Source of the DNA: Ctena decussata
Lineage: Eukaryota > Mollusca > Bivalvia > Lucinida > Lucinidae
Direction of reading: 5' to 3'
NCBI GenBank assembly: GCA_963989385.1
Contig: OZ022500.1
Coordinates: forward strand, 18,862,460 to 18,926,459
Length of the DNA: 64,000 nt
The notes beneath the pieces are model-generated. The model was not told the DNA's origin. It did no database searches and saw nothing but the letters and a program-made list of their open reading frames with translations. Below are positions 42,426 to 54,270 of the stretch, piece after piece. Made by a program: the position numbers and the translations under genes. Numbering within the stretch: the stretch's first letter is position 1; the number at the start of each line of letters is the position of its first letter.

Positions 42426-45318
42426 AGGATGGTTACTGTTTTTTTGATTCACATTCACATGGACCAGATGGCTTGTCATGTACTGATGGACAGTCTGTAC
42501 TAGTCTCTTTTTCTTGCTTAGAAGACCTAGAATCATTTATGTATGCAGTATATGACAGTATGCTGATTGATGTATCTGCACAATTTGACATGTTACCTGT
42601 TGAACTCAAATTGAGGTCAGAAAATCTAACAAGTAAGGATTCTGCCAGACACTTAATGACACATGATGCATGTAACACTGCTATCAATGAAGATTTTGCA
42701 CAGTCTAAATCAAAACCAGTCCCAAACAGTAGACAAAAGGAAACAAAAAGTGGCAAAATTATGGAATCCAAATCAAAGATGAATTTGATGAAGACCACAA
42801 ATAAAAATTCAAACAAAGAGGAGAATAATGAAACACTTATTCAAAAATATTTCAAAGACCAGATGGATAGGAATAAGTATAAGCAAACTGCTGTTAAAAG
42901 TCAGATTGACAGAAAAGTATATCAGCGCCTATACAAACAGAAGCAAAGGGCATCTCTTTTTTATAAGGAGATGGAAAGAAAACATAGAAAAGCTAGAAGA
43001 GAATCTGATGAAAACAGGATGAAAGCTAAGACATCAACATTAAAGTCAATGACAGCTGCTAGAATGTCGGCAGATTTTAAAGCAAAAGAAAAATATGCTA
43101 AAAGATCAGCAAGAGAATCTGATGAAATCAGAATAAAAGATAAGAAATCAACATTAAAATCAATGACAGCTGCTAGAATGTCAGCAGATTTTAAAGCAAA
43201 AGAAAATTATGCAAAAAGATCTGCAAGAGAATCTGATGAAATCAGAATAAAGGATAAGATATCAACATTAAAATCAAAGAGAGCTGCAAGAATGTCAGAA
43301 GATTTTAAAGCAAAAGAAAGGTGTGCAAAAAGATCTGCAAGAGAATCTGATGAAATCAGAATAAAGGATAAGATATCAACATTAAAATCAAAGAGAGCTG
43401 CAAGAATGTCAGAAGATTTTAAAGCAAAAGAAAGGTGTGCAAAAAGATCTGCAAGAGAATCTGATAAAATCAGAATAGAAGATAAGAAATCAACATTAAA
43501 ATCAAAGAGAGATGCTAGAATGTCAGCAGAGTTTAAAAGAAAAGAAAGATATGCAAAAAGAGCTGCTAGAGAATCAGCTGAATTCAGACAGAAAGAACTT
43601 GAGTTACAGAGAAAGTCAAAGAGAAAGGCTAGATTGGATCCATTCATTTTAGAAAAAGAAAGAGTTACTAAGGAAGAATGGAGATCAAATACAAGAAATA
43701 AGACAACTGAAAATATGTTGGATTGTAAAAGAAAAGCTTCTAAACGTAGTAGTCCATCATTCTATATGAAGGAACAAATATCTGCAAAATGTAGAAAATA
43801 TGGCTCAGATATTGATGCATGCATAGAACTATTCCATAAAAGCATTTCAGTTGGACCAATGTATATCTGCAGTTGTTGTCACCAGACATGGTTTAAAGAA
43901 AGTGTCACAAAAGCATGCACTGTATCCAGTGCTTCTAAAACCCAGTTTTGTTCAGGCATCTTATCTGTTGATAATATGGAATGGGTATGTACAACATGTA
44001 AAAAAAGTATTGTAAGTGGTAAAGTTCCTAAATTATCTACTGCAAATGGTATGAAATGGCCTTCTAAGCCAAAAGAACTTGAACTGCATGCATTGGAAGA
44101 AAGATTAATTGCATTGCGCATTCCATTTATGCAACTGAGAGAATTACCCAGAGGTCGCCAGTATTCCATTAAAGGAAATGTAGTAAATGTCCCAGTTCAA
44201 ATCCAGCCTGTTGTGGATGCTCTTCCACGACCATTCAATGAAAATGTAACTGTTCCTGTTAAACTGAAGAAAAAATTGTCACACAGATCTTGTGTTTTCA
44301 CAGAAAGTGTCCGACCTTTGAGTGTGCTTGTGGCATTACATTGGTTAATGAACAATAGTAAACTCTACAAAAATTCAGGGGTTAATATTGATGAAAAATG
44401 GGTAGAACAAGTTACACAAGAAAGTCAAGAAATTGTGCAAGAATTCATTGAAACTGACGAGTCTAAATATTTCCAGTCTAATAAAATTAACCTGGACGAG
44501 TTGCAGTCACAGAAAATGCAGGAAGATGAAATTTCTGATCAGAATGAGTTATATGACTCAGATGCAGAGGAAAACATACAAGAAAGTGTTGGCAATATAG
44601 ATACACTAGTTGATGATGAAAACTTAGAAAGTCGAACATTGATATTTGCTCCTGGAGAAAATCAACGACCTCTAAGTATTTATCAGGATCTGGATTCTGA
44701 ATATTTATGTTTCCCAACCATATTTTGTGGCCAAAGACGTCCAGAAAATAATGAGCGTTTAGTTCCTCTGCATTACAGCGATATAGCTAAATGGGAGTTG
44801 AGAAGTTATGATAGGAGAGCAGCAAACTCGGTGCCAAACATCTTTTTCAAGCTGAAAAAAATACAGATGAAGCAGTTGAATGATAAAGTTAATCTTGCTG
44901 TGAGAAAATGTCAGATAGGTGAAAGAAATATAACTGCAGCCCAAGTCAGAGATTCAAATTACTTAGAAGATATTGTAAAGAAAGATCAGGGTTACTATAT
45001 TTTCAAACAGCTAAGAAATTCACCATCATATCTCGAAACAAGGAAAAAGGATGTTTTTGCTATGATTCGGCAATTAGGATTGCCTACATGGTTTATATCA
45101 TTATCATCAGCTGATACAAGATGGGTTGACCTTCTTAAGATGTTGGCAAAATTAAACAATAATGTTGAATATACAGATGAACAAATAAAGGAAATGACTT
45201 GGGAGCAAAAAAGCAAACTTATTCAAAGAGATCCAGTAATCTGTACACGTTACTTTGATCACAGAGTTCAAGAGTTCATCAAGATTGTTCTGAAGAGCAC
45301 TCATAAACCCTATTGGTG
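42425..45318 (+). pseudogene. Helentron central protein: basic repeats, Cys-rich module, start of Rep
   Basis: The frame is open to a TGA at 45344-45346. About 43000-43610 encodes five to six tandem 38-residue repeats of the 'KRSARESDEIRIKDKISTLK' type (114 bp each), probably helical and DNA-binding. A Cys-rich block follows ('YICSCCHQTWF', 'WVCTTCKKSI', 43860-44010), then the Helitron-specific region 'PLSVLVALHWLMNN'. The Rep N-terminal part is 'GYYIFKQLRNSPSYLETRKK' near 44990-45050 and 'LGLPTWFISLSSADTRW'. Similarity leaves the frame at about 45315, just before the HUH motif. Confidence 0.85.
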
Positions 45319-46974
45319 TTATTACAGACTACTTCTGTCGGGTTGAATTTCAACAAAGAGGTTCTCCTCATATTCATTTAATAGCATGGATAGAAAATTC
45401 TCCTAAATTCAATGTTGACAATATTGATGACATTACTGGATTTGTTGATACTTATTTGAAGTGCTCATCTGACACTGAACACCTAAAGGACCTTATTCAG
45501 TTACAAGTTCACAAACATTCAAGAACATGTCAAAAGAAAGAGGACAAAATATGCCGGTTTGGTTTTCCACTTCCACCTTTGCCAAAGACAATGGTTCTTG
45601 AACCTCTAGAATCAGATGTAGATAAATACAAGAAGATGTATTTCAAATTACAGCACAAAATGAATGAACAGAAAAATGGATATGAAATGTCCTATGAAAA
45701 GTTCCTAAAAGAAGTGGTAAATCTCCCGGAAGAAGAATACATTAAATGCATTAGAAGTACACTCAATTCAACAAAGGTGTTTCTTGAAAGAAAACCAAAA
45801 GACATTCGTGTAAATTTATATAATGAAACTGTTTTAAAAGGATGGCAAGCCAATATTGACATTCAATTCATTTTGGATCCATATGCCTGTGCTGTGTATA
45901 TTGTATCATATATTAGCAAAGCTCAGCGAGGAATGAGCACCTTAATGCATGCCGCTGCCACAGAAGCGAGAAATGGAAACTTAGATATAAAACGACAGGT
46001 TAGACATATTGGCAATGCTTTTTCCAATAGTGTTGAAGTCAGTGCTCAGGAAGCTGTATATTTAGTACTTCAGATACCATTAACTAAGAGCACAAGACAG
46101 GTAGTTTTTGTCAATACTTCCATACCAGACAAACGCATACAGCTTATTAAATCCAAAAGTGTTCTTGATGAAATGCCTGATGATTCAACTGATATTGTAG
46201 CCGAAAACGTTATAAAAAGATATGCAAAACGACCCAAAGCTCTTGAAAATTGGTGTCTAGCTGACTATGTTTCGCAGTTAGATATTGTTTATCCTGAGGA
46301 TGACTTTTCAGAAGAAAGGGATGATGAAGTGAATGATGATGATCATATTGAGCAGAATGAGCAAGAATTTGATGACAGTCATACTCTACTTACTCTTAAA
46401 AATGGAATTAAAATCAAGCGACGAAAGAACAACAAAATTCTAAGATATGTTAGATTTAATGCAAGATCTGATGAAGAAAATCACTTCCGTGAAAAATTAT
46501 TATTATTTTTGTCATGGCGAAATGAAAGCACGGATTTAATTGGCACATATGACACATACAAAGATCATTACAAAGCAGTTAGGCGAATGGTTGATTATAA
46601 ATGTAAAGAGTATGAACATCATGTTGAGGAATTAGAAATTGCAAGGGAAAGGGCAGAAAATGATTTTCAAGATGCCTTTGATGAGTTAGCACCAGGAACT
46701 GAACAAACTGAATCTGAGACTGCAGAAGAACAAACAGTTGACTCTAAAAAAATTGTTTATTTTAACCCTGACCAAGCAGTTGATCACAGCAACTACGATA
46801 TTGGAATTGAAATAGGAGGCTCTTGTTCAGTCACACGAGTTGAGCAAAATTCAAACATTCTAGGAGAGGAGCAATATTTACAACACTTAAGATCTTTGAA
46901 TAAAAATCAAAAGCATTTCTATAACCATGTAGTTCATTGGATAAAAACAAAGGATGCCCCACTCTATGCTTTTT
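45319..46974 (+). pseudogene. Helentron Rep endonuclease (HUH motif and catalytic Tyr region) to helicase start
   Basis: The frame continues Rep with 'GVITDYFCRVEFQQRGSP' then HIH at 45369-45377 (the metal-binding HUH motif), and 'AVYIVSYISKAQRG', whose tyrosines at 45897 and 45909 fit the two-Tyr active site that nicks and joins DNA in rolling-circle transposition. Residues beyond are acidic linker followed by 'LNKNQKHFYNHVVHW', the start of the helicase. A T7 run at 46971-46977 shifts the frame: the next frame carries Walker A. This segment cannot make the full RepHel product without a frame change. Confidence 0.88.
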
Positions 46975-49017
46975 TTAAGTGGAGGAGCTGGTGTTGGAAA
47001 AAGTGTTGTAATTCGTGCTTTGTATCAGACATTATATAGACTACTAAATCTCAAAGAAGGAGAAAGCCCAGATGAAATAAGAGTTCTTCTTTGTGCTTAT
47101 ACTGGAAAGGCTGCTTTCAATATTGGTGGATCAACAATCTCATCTTCATTCCATCAAAAATTCAAGCAATCAGATCAAACACGGACTTGTGACACTTTGA
47201 ATACATTTAGATCAAAATACAGGAGTTTGTCAGTAGTAATAATTGATGAAATATCTATGGTTGGCAATACATTGCTCAGTTTTATTGATCAGAGGCTCCA
47301 GGAACTTACTGGCACAAAACAGCCATTTGGCCATGTTAGTATCATTGCTGTTGGTGATCTGTATCAGCTACAACCAATACGTGATGGTTGGGTATTTAAC
47401 GATTTAAAAAAAGGAGCAGCTTCATTGGCACCAAATTTGTGGAAAGATCATTTCAAGATGTTTGAACTGACAGAAATAATGAGGCAAAAAGATGATATTG
47501 AATTTACTGAACTGCTGAACAGATTGCGGCATAATTCATTGACAGAATCTGATAGGGAAAAGATAAAAGCATGTGAGATTTTTAAAGAATCCATTCATTA
47601 TCCACTAAGTGCACCACACTTGTTTGCTGAAAACAAGTTCATGAGCATCTTTAATGAACAAATAATCAATAATCTCAACACTGAGAAAGTTACTGTTCCT
47701 TGTCATGATACAGTTATATCTCCAAGTATGAAATTGGCTGATCAGATTAAGTTAATAAGCAGATTGCCCCAAGATCCCAGTCAAACTGCAAATTTGCATC
47801 ATTCATTGGACATTGTTGTCAATATGATTTACGACTTGACAGTAAATGTTAATACTGAAGATGGTCTTGCAAATGGTGCAACTTGTGTCCTTAAGTATAT
47901 TGACTTCAGACAAGCAGGCACTACTAGACCGAGCATTATATGGGTTCAGTTTGATGATCCACAAATTGGTGTTCAGAGAAGGTTACAGTATAAGAGGTTA
48001 TACAATGAATTAATTCATGAAAGCTGGATTCCAGTGTTTGGTGTAGAACGTACATTTGTTTATGGAAGAGCAAGAAATGCTACCATTCAGAGAATTCAGT
48101 TTCCATTAGTACCTGCAGCAGGTCGCTCTGTTCACCGTGCGCAAGGATCTACCCTTGATAAAGTTGTCATAGATTTGACACAAAACAAAACCAGAAAAGT
48201 CCCACATCTACACTATGTTGCTCTTAGCAGGCTAAAGTCAATAAAAAGTCTCCACATACTCAACTTTAATGAAGCTGCAATGAAAGTTGATGAGCATGTT
48301 GAAACAGAAATGCAGAGATTGTACGACCAAGCAATGCTAGACCTTTGCTATGTTCCGTTAGATACAATAGATGCAACTTTCCATTTTAAAATAGCTTACA
48401 ATAATTGTCGCTCACTTCACAAACATATAGAAGATATAAGATGCGACAAGAGTCTACTGTCTGCACACATAATTGGTATATCAGAAAGCAGACTTTGTCA
48501 AATGGATGACACAAATGCATATGCTATTAAAGGTTTTACCATGATTAGGAATGATCAGCCTCTGAACAACACTGTATTAAGACCACCTCATGGATCTGTT
48601 CTGTATGCCAAAGATGATATTACTATAGCCAACAGCTTTTCCTACAATACTAAAGACTTGGAATTCATTGTTATTGAAAGTCATCATCACCTTATTGACT
48701 TGCAAATTGTTGTGGTTTACAAATCTCCCAGCACATCTTTCTATACCTTTTCCAACATTTTTGAAAAGGTACTTGTTCCACGTGTAGACAAAATCAAACC
48801 ACTTGTCATTATCGGTGATTTTAATATCAATGTGACACAGACAACAAATAAAATAGAACAGTATATGTATAGGACATTGAATTGCAGTCAGTTGAATCAT
48901 AAGCCTACTACAGATAATGGGTCTACAATTGACCTAGTTTTTACAAACTGTGATGGTGTAATAGGAGTGGAAGAAGCTTACTGGTCGGACCATAAGCTGT
49001 TATATTTTTTTACATAA
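46954..49017 (+). pseudogene. Helentron Pif1-type helicase fused to EEP endonuclease
   Basis: Walker A 'SGGAGVGKSVV' (46978-47010), Walker B 'VVIIDEISMVG' (about 47235-47265), 'GDLYQLQPI', and motif VI region 'AGRSVHRAQGSTLDKV' with 'HYVALSRLKS' identify a SF1B Pif1-like 5'-3' helicase. From about 48390 an EEP fold follows: 'YNNCRSLHKHIEDIR', 'GISESRL', 'LVIIGDFNINV' (48799-48831), 'STIDLVFTNCD' and 'YWSDHKLLYF'. The last frame stops at TAA 49015-49017. All key residues I can place are present, so this half may be intact at the protein level. Only the upstream frameshift separates it from Rep. Confidence 0.9.
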
Positions 49018-49099
49018 TAAATCTCAAACCACACACTGTACATTGATTTCAGGATTATGGTTCAAATAGGTTTAAATATCCCTTTATATATATTTTACT

Positions 49100-49318
49100 A
49101 GACAACATACCGTTTCCTGATTATACCAGTATGGATCACCTGTCAACACCATTACCTGATCATACCACTATGAATAGCCCATGAACACCATTACCTGATT
49201 GTACCAGTATGAATAACCTGTGAACAGCATTACCTGACTATACCAGTATGAATCACCAAACCTGCCAACAATATTACCTGATTATACTAGTATGAATAAC
49301 CTGCCAGTGAATCACCCA
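49100..49318 (+). repeat. Subterminal minisatellite of the Helentron, about five 45-50-bp units
   Basis: Units contain 'ATTACCTGATTATACCAGTA' and 'TGAATCACCTGTGAACACC' with variable spacing. It sits between the coding region and the terminal hairpin, a common arrangement in Helentrons. Confidence 0.75.
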
Positions 49319-49330
49319 CCAAGTTAAATC

Positions 49331-49365
49331 ACAATACTTGCCTCTTGCATGGAGGCAAGTATTGT
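49331..49365 (+). repeat. Perfect 14-bp hairpin, candidate Helentron 3' terminus
   Basis: ACAATACTTGCCTC (49331-49344), loop TTGCATG, GAGGCAAGTATTGT (49352-49365). A stable hairpin just inside the 3' end is the expected termination structure of Helitron-type elements. The exact end base is not known. Confidence 0.6.
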
Positions 49366-50139
49366 TGGTGGTTTTGCATAGATCTGGGTGGCCACCATTT
49401 TATACACCTATCCATATTTTCCCTCAGAGGAGGGTTGTTTTGGATTGTCTCCAGGAATGGGACAGTTTTCAGAGTTTTGTATTTGTATCTCTCATAGCTA
49501 AGGTAGCTAACATCTCTCTCCTGATTTTAAGTGTTGTGTCCAGTTACTGAAAAAGTGAATGTATATGTACGAGTAAGAAAAGGGAGATAGAAGTGGTGGC
49601 GTAGCATTGTTTGGTGAAGCAGCCTAATTTGGTGAAAAACATGGATAGGTGCATAATAAGTATAAGAGAGATTGTGATATTATGACTATAGTTGTCTGGT
49701 GATAATTATGAAGTGACAGAATTCTGCTTGGGTTATTTGGGGAACTTGGTTGGATTTTAAGTCATGTTTCAAACTGTAAAATGCATGTTGTTATTTCATT
49801 ATTATCTGTAGGCAACTGTACCAACAGTCCTTTTATAGAAAAACAAATATGTAAGATGACATGGCCCATATTTCTTCTTTTGAATGTGCCCTCTGCTCTT
49901 GAAGCAACTCTTTAAGAAAGATTTCTAGTCTGTGGTAACACTAAGGAATGTTGGTAATTTTGTACACGAAAGGTCTCCAAACACAGCTCCATGACAAGGT
50001 TTGTAAATCTGACTTGTATACATAATGTTAATTGTATGGCATATATGTTAGTTCATGTAGCCATGACAGCAGGTCTGGTATAAAAGTGAGGATCTTGTGC
50101 AAAGGAAGAGATATTATGACCAAATCGATTATAAAACCA

Positions 50140-50678
50140 GATTATTGAGAAATTGATTACTGATAAACAATTTGAGTACATGTATTTGATATAAATCTAT
50201 CATGTTTCATTATAAGAAAATCATAGAATTTGATACCAGTGAAGATCTGTCTTAAGCTTTATTGAATGGTTATTTGAGTAATATTGGGGGTGACCACCTC
50301 AGACTGCATACTGTCAGAATAACACAACAAATCTTGCAGCATAACAATGTCAGTTTACTGCTGTGGCCAGCAGACAACCTGGATTTAAACACAACTGAGT
50401 ACAGCTGGGGTGAAATGGGCAGGAGAGTGCACCAGTAAAATATGATCAACACTCAGAGTTTGCAAAAGGCACTCCAAGCTGCATGGAACAATTTGACACC
50501 TGATGTCAGACATAATTGTTGACAGTATATGCCAGAAACTCAGAGCCGTTCTTGCTAGTCAAAATGTATCAAATTTTGTAATTTTCTGAAATGACCCATG
50601 TGAAAAGTTTTATATCAAATGCTCTAAAATTGTTTAATCAAACTGAATTAAATTTTACAAATCAATTTCTCAATAATC
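50140..50678 (+). mobile_element. Internally deleted Tc1-type element
   Basis: A 19-bp perfect inverted pair, GATTATTGAGAAATTGATT (50140-50158) and its complement (50660-50678), flanks a transposase C-terminal remnant. The TIRs may extend a little further outward with mismatches. No TA directly abuts the perfect part, so exact ends are uncertain. Confidence 0.65.
50292..50536 (+). pseudogene. Tc1 transposase C-terminal remnant
   Basis: The frame reads 'DHLRLHTVRITQQILQ', 'VSLLLWPADNLDLNTTEYSW', 'GEMGRRVHQ', a TAA, then 'QSLQKALQAAWNNL' followed by 'TPDVRHNC' and TGA. This is the end of the DDE catalytic domain of Tc1 transposases: the second Asp (here 'DHLRLH' for DNARPH) and the final acid in 'LDLNTTEYSWGE' remain. 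The N-terminal DNA-binding half and first Asp are deleted, and two stops interrupt it. Confidence 0.85.
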
Positions 50679-50734
50679 ATTCTGTTTTTTTGTCAGATTT
50701 ATTTGATTTCATGCTAAATATTTCATAACACTAC

Positions 50735-50905
50735 TGTCCTCCCCATTTTTCAGCCATTTATGTTGGATGATTTCAGTTTCTACAATGAATTCAGAAGAAG
50801 AATGAAAAGCAGTAAAGATCCTGATCAGTTGCTTCTCAGAAATCAGCCAGTCTGGATCTAGACTGTTTTCAAAACAGGATATATTCAGCCTCACCATGGT
50901 GAGGG
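50735..50905 (+). repeat. Dispersed ~160-bp repeat, copy 1
   Basis: Shares with 53625-53785 the ordered blocks 'TTTCAGCCATTTATGTTG', 'TAAAGATCCTGATCAG', 'TTGCTTCTCAGAAATCAGCC', 'GATCTAGACTGTTTTCAAAA' and 'GGATATATTC'. Family unknown, same orientation. Confidence 0.6.
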
Positions 50906-53184
50906 TTAAAATTTCTCTTTTTCTTTTACAAATTGCTCAGTTTTAAATAAGACAGTTGCACACTGCATTGAATCAGTCAGTATTTATGTAAAATGCCTTA
51001 ATGAATTTCATGAAGTTTGGGGTTGTATGGAAAGTTGTCTTAAAGCCATTATTGCATATTCATCAGAAAGAATTTAAGTAAGAATCAGTGGTGATACAAA
51101 CTAACCCACAGATAAGTTAGTTATTTGTTTCTTACAGTACATAAATGTATTTTTGTTTAGTTCTTGTAAATAGTTATAGTCTTCTCTCTTTAGTCTGGTC
51201 AGGACCACCCATCAGATTGTTTTGCTATTTAGGAATATGCAAAATAATGGGTACTGAATGCTCAGTTATCTAGCGATGTTGTGCATGGCTATGTATGAAT
51301 AAGAAAATAATGGGTATCAGATGTTTTCATTTAGTAAATTAAATGTGGTGTATATTCATATGAGGGGTATGTACATATGTGCTCTTTTAATCAAGTCAAA
51401 TTCTATAATAATTATATAGTTGTGAACATTAACAGAGTGCTTTTTAGGCACATAATATGGCATCTCCATGAAAGCATGTGTTGTGGTGATCACTGGAGGC
51501 GTGTCAAAGATAAGCTTTGAGTGAATATAAAATGTCAGATAAGAAAACAAGGAATATCAGGTGCTTGCTTCTTTGGTATGTGGTGTATGTCGATGTGCTG
51601 GTGGTTTGTTCATGCATATTTTTCCATACAATGTAAGTTCATTGTGTACTTTTTTGAAGTAGTACTATAAGTCACTTTAATTAGCTTAAAATATTTTTTA
51701 CAATGTAAGTTCATTATGTAATTTTGAAGTAGCACCATACATAAGGCACTTTAATTAGCTTAAATTATTTCCTTGTGAAGACATTTGACACTCATTGGAG
51801 CCATCTCATTGAGATGATTTCAGTGAGTACCCAACTTTTGGCTCTTCATGTATGAATAAGACTTTAATTGGTATCAAATTATTGCTTATGTTGTTCTATG
51901 GTCTACATCTCTTTCAATGGTTAAAGTCTGTTCATATTTTCTACCATTAATTATGTAACTTTAAAGTAGCACTATTTTGAGCCCTACATAGGACTTTGTT
52001 ATTCATAAACAGCTTCTCAATGGAGGCATTTGTTCTGCAAAAAGCAAAAGCAGGGCATGATTTAGAGCCTAAAGAGTTTTAAATCAATCACTGCCAAAAT
52101 GCTATTAAGGTGAATTGATGTACTTTCTGATGAAGCAGTTCTACTGTTTTCCTTTTTCTTGCTTCCCTACTCAGTAGGGATCAACTCTGAAATGAAAAAA
52201 GTGCTCCTCCTGGAGTAAATTCTTTCCTTAAAGAGTTGATCTGTTTGGAAGGGATATGTCCTTCAGAGAAGCAAACAGGAATTCTCGTTGTTCCCCTTTA
52301 CTAGGTTGGCAAGCCAGTATAACAATTTTTTGGAAAAGAGGCAGGGGGGGCATTTGTTAGAGCAGGGATGTTTATTAGAATTAATTTCGTAATTTGTATA
52401 TACTCATAGGCCATGTGGCCTACTGTATGAAGAATAAACTTGTCAAATTTATAGACAAAAATCAGAACTGTGACCTTTTCAATTAGAAATGTATTATAAC
52501 CTTGTGAGTTCACCAGCCAGAGTCAGTTTTTTGTCTGTATAAGAATATGCCACAGCATCAACAAACCAACCAATTGACTTACAGTCTGTCCAGACATTTG
52601 TCAAATCATGCAAGGTACATGGCTTTGTGTATGCACCATGTGACTTCTTCTATACTCTGATACAGTAGTATAACTTTTGTTGCAACTTTACATTTCTTTG
52701 ATTTTGCTGACTAAAGGATATCACTGCACCACAGTATTATGATAGGCATGGAACACAAATTTATAGGGCATAAGAACTGTGTCGCTGTGCACTTTACTCA
52801 ATGAAATCTATTGAATCAGCTATAAACAAACTTACATCTCTGTTATATCATTTTCGCAGTGTACATTTTAGAATACTTAATGCCATTTAAATGAAGAATA
52901 TTTCCAATTGAAGCCAAAGCAGTAAGTTATCTTATTCCACTATTTATTGCCCAATACTTAGACGTCCATTTGTTATACTGCATGGTTATCCTAAAACATT
53001 TTGCTGACTTCGTTGTGAACTAGTTGAAATATTATTTAAAGTAGAAAAAATATAAGTCTATGATGTTTGTTTGCTTTTACAAAATGTTTCCCATTAGCCA
53101 TTTAAATGGTATTTGATTGGAAAATGGATCATCATTATATTTATTTGTTGCATATTTCATGTAAACAAAGGACAAAAAACAAGT
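50906..53184. other. Non-coding stretch with short duplications
   Basis: No supported gene. A ~50-bp sequence ('CAATGTAAGTTCATTGTGTA ... GGCACTTTAATTAGCTTAAA') is repeated at about 51629-51690 and 51702-51765. 52165-52365 is the second copy of the dispersed repeat noted at 18630-18810. Confidence 0.45.
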
Positions 53185-53423
53185 GAGCCGTGACACGAGA
53201 AAACCAACTAAGTGGAATGTGCACCCAGCAAAGACACAGATCAGCCTGGGCATCTGCCCAGCCTGATCAGAGTCTTCGCTGTCCGCATGGAGGTAGCTTA
53301 GACCCTTAGCTGCCATATATGAGTGCTTAGCGCAGAGTCTGATCAGACTGGGCAGATGCCCAGGCTGAGCTGAGTCTGTGCTGGGCCCACAACCACTTTG
53401 TTGGTTTTCTCTTGTCGCGGCTC
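53185..53423. repeat. Palindromic MITE family copy 5
   Basis: Full-length member (GAGCCGTGACACGAGAAAAC ... CTTGTCGCGGCTC) with AAGT on both sides (53181-53184, 53424-53427), a clear 4-bp TSD candidate. Confidence 0.9.
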
Positions 53424-53624
53424 AAGTAGTAATTTTATTTGAAATGTGATTCGATCAGTAAAAAATTACCACATTGTGTAAGAGTGCTTGATCATAATAT
53501 GCTGTATACACAAAATGTAATGGATATGGCATCAAAACATGACTATATGTTGACTGCAAAAGAAGAAGAAAGCTAACAGAGATGTTTCAACCAACATGCT
53601 AAATTATTAAGCAGCACTCTTCCC

Positions 53625-53785
53625 CAAGTTTCAGCCATGTATGTTGCATAATTTCAATTTTTACCTTGGAATCAGAGGCAGAGTGGAAAATAGTATAGAT
53701 CCTGTTCAGGTGGCTTCTCAGAAGCCAGTCGATCTGGATCTACACTGTTTTTAAAACAAGGTATATCTGGACTTAGCATTATGAG
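53625..53785 (+). repeat. Dispersed ~160-bp repeat, copy 2
   Basis: Partner of 50735-50905 ('GTTTCAGCCATGTATGTTGC', 'GTGGCTTCTCAGAAGCCAG', 'GGATCTACACTGTTTTTAAA'). Diverged by scattered substitutions. Confidence 0.6.
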
Positions 53786-53989
53786 AGTTACATATATACT
53801 GGCTAAGATACTGTAAGATTGATTGACAATATTGCAATTTATCTGTAACACCTATAAATAAAACATGTCATTTCTCATTCCTATTGTTTTTCTTTGAACA
53901 CCATTCTGCTCAAATACATGAGAACCATTGGACTTAAAGTCTTTAAAGTTCATAGGAATATTAGCCTTATTCAGTAGATATGACCTATT

Positions 53990-54270
53990 TGTTGTGCTCT
54001 AATTTACATAAAGTTTTTAGGTTCGAGTGTAGTTTAAAGTTGGTTTCTCAGGAACTATGTGGACTAGAGACATGAAATTTGGGCTATGTGTGCCTCAGGA
54101 GTAGAGAATATGATATAGGAGAGGCAGTTGTTGGTTACTGCCTTGAAGCCAAATTTCCAATTCTTTTATCAGTTTCTGCCTTCTAGCTAAATTTCTACAA
54201 CACATACAATTTGAACAATGACACCCTTAAACTCAGGTGAGCGATTTAGGGCCACTTGGCCCTCTTGTAT
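53990..54270 (+). repeat. Terminal fragment of the 168-bp-array repeat family
   Basis: 'GACATGAAATTTGGGCTATG' and the terminus 'CTCAGGTGAGCGATTTAGGG' with 'GGGCCACTTGGCCCTC' (hairpin) resemble the opposite end of the element beginning at 33668. It is a truncated copy without the tandem array. Confidence 0.5.

Larger units (their letters stand above)
41465..49370 (+). mobile_element. Helentron (Helitron-like rolling-circle transposon), coding but frameshifted
   Basis: Five overlapping or adjacent same-strand frames together encode, in order, a basic N-terminus, a cysteine-protease-like domain, Lys/Arg-rich repeats, a Cys-rich zinc module, a Rep (HUH) endonuclease, a Pif1-family helicase and an EEP (AP-endonuclease-like) domain. 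Rep plus helicase defines Helitrons, and the fused EEP domain marks the Helentron/Helitron2 branch. The joins are single-base frame changes near 41990, 42425, 45315 and 46975, with few other lesions. The 3' end is placed at the hairpin 49331-49365, preceded by a minisatellite, both usual near Helentron termini. The 5' end is not defined. Confidence 0.85.

Noticed and set aside
42415..42430. Programmed -1 ribosomal frameshift in the Helentron
   Set aside because: The A7 run could allow slippage, but the zero-frame codon phasing does not give a canonical slippery heptamer and other frame breaks also exist; indel or sequencing error is simpler.
43207..43647. Antisense open frame of 146 codons with repeated 'SLADLFAHLSF' units
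   Set aside because: Exact antisense shadow of the Helentron's basic 38-residue repeats.
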